From assembly GCF_030929605.1 (NCBI RefSeq), contig NZ_JAVFVS010000011.1, positions 397,598 through 461,597 on the forward strand: a stretch of 64,000 bases of DNA. The letters are read 5' to 3'. Below the pieces are notes generated by a model that searched no databases, was not told where the DNA came from, and saw nothing but the letters and a program-made list of their open reading frames with translations. How positions within the stretch are numbered: position 1 is the first letter of the stretch; each line of letters opens with the position of its first letter. A program made the position numbers and the translations under genes. Below, one piece after another: positions 60,590 to 64,000 of this stretch. Source of the DNA: Flavobacterium sp. LHD-80. GTDB taxonomy: Bacteria; Bacteroidota; Bacteroidia; Flavobacteriales; Flavobacteriaceae.

Positions 60590-61147
60590 CTATTTCTTTT
60601 TCTTCGGAGCAATGAACATAATCATTCTCTTTCCTTCCAAAACTGGCATTGCTTCAACTTTACCATGTTCTTCTAAATCTGTAGCCAAACGCAATAATAA
60701 AATTTGCCCTTGATCTTTGTAGATGATAGAACGTCCTTTAAAGAATACGAAAGCTTTTAATTTAGCTCCTTCTTTAAGGAATTTTTCAGCGTTCTTTCTT
60801 TTAAATTCATAATCGTGCTCATCTGTCTGAGGACCAAAACGAATTTCTTTTACTACAACCTGCGTTGATTTAGCTTTCAAGGCTTTGTCACGTTTCTTTT
60901 GTTCGTAAACAAATTTCTTGTAGTCCATGATTTTGCAAACCGGCGGTTCAGCATTTGGTGAAATTTCAACCAAATCCAATTCGAACTGATCTGCTAAGCG
61001 TAAAGCTTCTGCAAGCTTAAATACACCTGGTTCGATGTTTTCGCCTACTAGTCTTACTTCTTGTACACCACGAATATTGTTATTTATTCTGTGTGCATCT
61101 TTTTTTTCTACGCGAGGTTGAAAACCTCTGTTGCTTCTTATTGCTAT
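60590..61147 (-). CDS. infC: translation initiation factor IF-3 with non-AUG start
   Basis: The C-terminal domain is obvious (CKIMDYKKFVYEQKKRDKAL, KEIRFGPQTDEHDYEFKRKN), but the first ATG-type start near 60979 would remove the N-terminal domain. Codons continue in frame upstream as AIRSNRGFQPRVEKKDAHRI, back to an ATA at 61145-61147, giving 185 residues, the usual length. No ATG, GTG or TTG is available there. Use of a rare start codon matches E. coli infC (AUU), where it allows IF-3 to limit its own synthesis. The start lies 16 bases after the thrS stop. Confidence 0.93.
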   Translation of the reverse strand: MAIRSNRGFQPRVEKKDAHRINNNIRGVQEVRLVGENIEPGVFKLAEALRLADQFELDLVEISPNAEPPVCKIMDYKKFVYEQKKRDKALKAKSTQVVVKEIRFGPQTDEHDYEFKRKNAEKFLKEGAKLKAFVFFKGRSIIYKDQGQILLLRLATDLEEHGKVEAMPVLEGKRMIMFIAPKKKK

Positions 61148-61163
61148 GACTTTATAATTTAAG

Positions 61164-63110
61164 TTAAACTGTAAAAACTTTTAATGTCTTTTTTATTTCT
61201 TCGTTTACAATCGAAGCAAATTCTTCAATAGAAACTGTAATATTACCTTTTCCTTCTTGACCGTGACGACGAATAGAAATTGTATCGTTTTTCTCTTCTT
61301 CTTCACCCACAATCAGCATAAATGGGATTTTTTGCATTTCAGCATCTCTAATTTTCTTGCCAATTGTTTCGTTTCGGTTGTCAATTAGGGCGCGAATTTC
61401 GTGATTTTCTAGCAAATCTAAAACTTTTTTAGCATAATTTTCGTATTTCTCGCTCAAAGACAAGATTATAGCCTGTTCAGGCATTAGCCAAAGTGGGAAA
61501 TTTCCTGCAGTGTGTTCTAGTAAAATTGCTATAAAACGTTCCATCGATCCAAAAGGAGCTCTGTGAATCATTACAGGACGATGTAATTCATTATCAGCGC
61601 CTTTGTATGTCAATTCAAAACGCTCAGGCAAGTTGTAATCTACCTGAATTGTTCCTAGTTGCCATTGTCTTCCTAAAGCATCCTTAACCATGAAATCTAG
61701 TTTTGGGCCATAAAATGCAGCTTCGCCATATTCAACAACAGTATTTAAACCTTTGTCTTTTGCGGCGTTGATAATGGCGTTTTCAGCTTTCTCCCAATTT
61801 TCATCAGTACCAATGTATTTCTCTCTGTTTTCTTGATCTCTCAATGAAATCTGAGCTGTAAAGTTTTCAAAACCTAACGAACCAAATACATATAATACTA
61901 GGTCAATTACCTTTTTAAATTCTTCATCCAATTGTTCTGGAGTACAGAAAATATGTGCATCATCCTGAGTAAACCCTCTAACACGAGTTAAGCCGTGTAA
62001 TTCACCAGATTGCTCGTATCTATATACAGTTCCAAATTCAGCATAGCGCTTAGGTAAATCTTTGTATGACCAAGGTCTTACATTATAAATCTCACAATGG
62101 TGAGGGCAGTTCATTGGTTTCAATAAAAATTCTTCACCTTCTGCAGGAGTATGAATTGGCTGAAAACTGTCTGCTCCATATTTAGCATAGTGACCAGAAG
62201 TAACATAAAGTTCCTTTTGGCCAATATGTGGGCTCACAACTTGTTCGTAACCTGCTTTCTTTTGAGCTCTCTTCAAAAATTGCTCTAAACGCTCTCTTAA
62301 TGCAGCGCCTTTTGGTAGCCATAAAGGTAAACCTTGACCAACTTTTTGTGAGAAAGCGAATAATTCTAATTCTTTCCCTAATTTACGGTGATCACGACGT
62401 TTCGCTTCTTCAAGAAGTTCAAGATATTCAGTCAAGTCTTTTTGTTTAGGGAAAGAAGTTCCGTAAACACGAGTCAACTGTTTGTTTTTTTCGTCGCCTC
62501 TCCAATATGCACCAGCAACACTCATTACTTTCATAGCTTTGATGATTCCGGTATTCGGAATATGTCCACCACGACATAAATCAGTAAAAGTAGAGTGGTC
62601 GCAAAAAGTAATAGTTCCATCTTCAAGATTTGAAATCAATTCAGTCTTGTAAACGTTGTCTTTATACATTTCTAATGCATCGGCTTTGCTAACCGGACGC
62701 ATTTTAAATTCGTGTTTTCCTCTTGAGATCTCAAGAACACGATCTTCGATCTTTTTAAAATCAGCTTCAGAGATTTTCTGATCTCCAAAATCCACGTCAT
62801 AATAAAATCCATTAGCAATTGCAGGCCCAAGAGTTAATTTAATTCCTGGGTACAATTCCTCTAGGGCTTGTGCCATTACGTGCGAAGTCGAATGCCAGAA
62901 AGCTTTTTTGCCTTCTGCATCATTCCAAGTATATAAAATAAGATTACCGTCGGTCGTTAATGGAGTTTCGGTTTCAATAGTTGTACCATTAAAAGATGCA
63001 GAAATAACATTTCTTGCAAAACCTTCGCTAATGTTTTTAGCGACCTCCATTGGAGTTACGCCTTGAGCGAACTCTCTAATTGACCCATCGGGTAAAGTAA
63101 TCTTGATCAT
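61164..63110 (-). CDS. thrS: threonyl-tRNA synthetase
   Basis: This 648-residue class II synthetase has TGS, editing (HSTSHVMAQALEELYP) and catalytic domains with zinc ligands in MNCPHHCEIY, and the anticodon domain at the C-terminus. It heads the thrS-infC-rpmI-rplT operon. A TATATTTG -7 element lies at 63131-63138. Confidence 0.98.
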   Translation of the reverse strand: MIKITLPDGSIREFAQGVTPMEVAKNISEGFARNVISASFNGTTIETETPLTTDGNLILYTWNDAEGKKAFWHSTSHVMAQALEELYPGIKLTLGPAIANGFYYDVDFGDQKISEADFKKIEDRVLEISRGKHEFKMRPVSKADALEMYKDNVYKTELISNLEDGTITFCDHSTFTDLCRGGHIPNTGIIKAMKVMSVAGAYWRGDEKNKQLTRVYGTSFPKQKDLTEYLELLEEAKRRDHRKLGKELELFAFSQKVGQGLPLWLPKGAALRERLEQFLKRAQKKAGYEQVVSPHIGQKELYVTSGHYAKYGADSFQPIHTPAEGEEFLLKPMNCPHHCEIYNVRPWSYKDLPKRYAEFGTVYRYEQSGELHGLTRVRGFTQDDAHIFCTPEQLDEEFKKVIDLVLYVFGSLGFENFTAQISLRDQENREKYIGTDENWEKAENAIINAAKDKGLNTVVEYGEAAFYGPKLDFMVKDALGRQWQLGTIQVDYNLPERFELTYKGADNELHRPVMIHRAPFGSMERFIAILLEHTAGNFPLWLMPEQAIILSLSEKYENYAKKVLDLLENHEIRALIDNRNETIGKKIRDAEMQKIPFMLIVGEEEEKNDTISIRRHGQEGKGNITVSIEEFASIVNEEIKKTLKVFTV

Positions 63111-63130
63111 TGTTTATAATTTTGTGAATG

Positions 63131-63138
63131 CAAATATA
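63131..63138 (-). promoter_or_regulatory. -7 promoter element TATATTTG of the thrS operon
   Basis: Minus-strand TATATTTG lies about 20 bases upstream of the thrS ATG. Confidence 0.6.
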
Positions 63139-63244
63139 CATGATTACAAAAATACATACAATATATATATGTATAAGATTGCTTTATTATATCTGTATTG
63201 AAACGATACTATATATATATATGGAGAAATTTTATTCCCGCAAG

Positions 63245-63269
63245 CCGACAGGTTTCTAAAACCTGTCGG
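63245..63269. repeat. palindrome CCGACAGGTTT/AAACCTGTCGG
   Basis: A perfect 11-bp stem with a three-base loop lies between three alternating AT tracts (about 63161-63172, 63209-63222, 63281-63297). With the T-rich tail after it, it looks like a dispersed repeat or a terminator. Confidence 0.75.
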
Positions 63270-63329
63270 GTTTATTTTTATACATATATATATGTGTATA
63301 GGGTAAATCTACATTCTAATTTTCCGTAG

Positions 63330-63351
63330 AGGCGCACAGCAGTGCGTCTCA
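63330..63351. repeat. GAGGCGCACAGCAGTGCGTCTC palindrome region
   Basis: GAGGCGCAC and GTGCGTCTC form a short near-perfect inverted repeat of a type dispersed in Flavobacterium. It is one of several repeats in the 890-base stretch from thrS to the window end, in which I see no gene. Confidence 0.55.
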
Positions 63352-63484
63352 TGCACAAAGCTGACGCTTCAGGGAATCTAATTCGCCAATACATATATTA
63401 AGATGTCCAGCTTAGCGTCCCAAGACTTCAGATGAAGCCCTTTTAGATTGGAATTTGGAATTTCATAATCTGGAATTTGTTTTT

Positions 63485-63585
63485 TAATGAGGAGCTATTC
63501 CCGCTATGCGCTTCAATCTTTTGCTTTTTAAAGAAAAAAGCAAAAGGATTTCCGCTCCTATCGGGGCTATGGTATAGGTTTCCAG
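63485..63585. repeat. diverged copy of the GCGTTAGGG/AAGCGG dispersed repeat, inverted
   Basis: Read on the minus strand, CCGATAGGAGCGGAAATCC with a following TTTTGC run resembles GGATAGAAGCGGCATCCTTTT of the copy at 42480, and GAAGCGCATAGCGGGAATAG resembles its right half. The homology is partial. Confidence 0.5.
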
Positions 63586-63902
63586 AAAGAGATGATGTGG
63601 AATAAAGATGATTTTGGAGGAAAATAGAGCGAAAAGCAGAAAAACTCTGCGCCTTTGCGCCTCTGCGAGATTGAAAAGCGCTTTGAAAGCAAGCTTCGGA
63701 TCTTGATTTATGTTCAAAAAGAAGCTTCAAAGAATAAAAACTCTGCAAAACCGGCATACTGAAAGCGCCGAAAAACAAGGAAATTACAACAAAACCCAGA
63801 AAAACCGCACAAGAGGCCGAAAAAAGCGCGCCTGTAAAGAAACGGTTATCAGCGAGTTAAGAAAAAGATGGAAAAAAGATTAAAAAAAGAGGATAAAAAA
63901 GC

Positions 63903-63932
63903 TTGTATAACTGGATAAAGGTGCTACTTTTG
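63903..63932 (+). promoter_or_regulatory. consensus promoter, probably of an rRNA operon
   Basis: TTG (63903-63905), then exactly 19 bases, then TACTTTTG (63925-63932): a full match to the Bacteroidota consensus TTG-N19-TAnnTTTG. Upstream is a purine-rich stretch (63780-63900). Downstream bases to 64000 (ACGTTCACTGAAACACTGGC and on) look like an rRNA leader, so a 16S gene may begin just past the window. Confidence 0.65.
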
Positions 63933-64000
63933 CACCCGCAACAACGAAAGACGTTCACTGAAACACTGGCAAGGAATACGGAATCAAACTGAGAAAAATT

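Noticed and set aside
63443..63778. Two overlapping minus-strand open frames near the window end
   Set aside because: They run over dispersed repeats and the presumed rRNA upstream region, and show no recognisable domain.

Overview
The window is chromosomal DNA from a Flavobacterium-like member of the Bacteroidota. It is AT-rich. Gene starts lack Shine-Dalgarno sequences. Upstream regions repeatedly carry the Bacteroidota -7 element TAnnTTTG, and the gene families (split transketolase, LptF/G permease next to tgt, acidic Asn/Asp-rich proteins, RAYT-type transposase, TPR histidine kinases) are typical of the group. No prophage, conjugative element, CRISPR array or toxin locus was seen.

Layout. 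0-8.5 kb: cobalamin salvage and uptake. On the minus strand lie cobU, a bluB-cobT fusion, cobS and cobC, interrupted by a RAYT transposase with a palindromic element. On the plus strand lies a BtuFCD-type importer. 8.5-18.4 kb: RNA modification (trmL, rluE-like), small stress-like proteins, an SDR enzyme, a MepB-like protein, an ECF sigma factor with an unusual anti-sigma/beta-barrel protein, rmuC, a thioesterase and a VOC protein. 18.7-28.7 kb: a probable light-response island with YceI, a TIGR01777 epimerase, TetR plus ABC1 kinase, photolyase, an SRPBCC protein, carotenoid genes crtZ, crtB and crtI, and a CarH-type B12-binding MerR regulator. 29-35.5 kb: TPR protein, DUF4256, a DNA alkylation repair protein, an ArsR-SRPBCC-DoxX-YdeI operon, GH43 and small unknowns. 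35.5-36 kb: three identical tRNA-Lys genes around one tRNA-Leu. 36-49 kb: housekeeping genes (aroK, a phosphoribosyltransferase, S4 protein, FKBP lipoprotein, split transketolase, tgt, lptF/G, accA, dnaB). 49-58.5 kb: two signalling clusters of NarL type, one containing a decayed kinase paralog. 58.6-63.1 kb: a CMD/Crp pair and the thrS-infC-rpmI-rplT operon. 63.1-64 kb: repeats, then a consensus promoter that probably opens an rRNA operon beyond the window.

How the parts fit. The strongest functional link is between the cobalamin genes and the light island. The CarH-like protein has both cobalamin-binding signatures (ExHxxG and Wx9EH) and sits directly upstream of crtI, while the window also encodes lower-ligand synthesis, nucleotide-loop assembly and uptake of B12. 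Intergenic spaces hold several families of palindromic repeats. Two genes are broken by one small lesion each (a four-helix-bundle gene by a frameshift, a kinase by an in-frame stop), and the RAYT has a tail altered by a 16-bp tandem duplication. The infC start is a non-AUG codon, and Tgt lacks the usual zinc cysteines.
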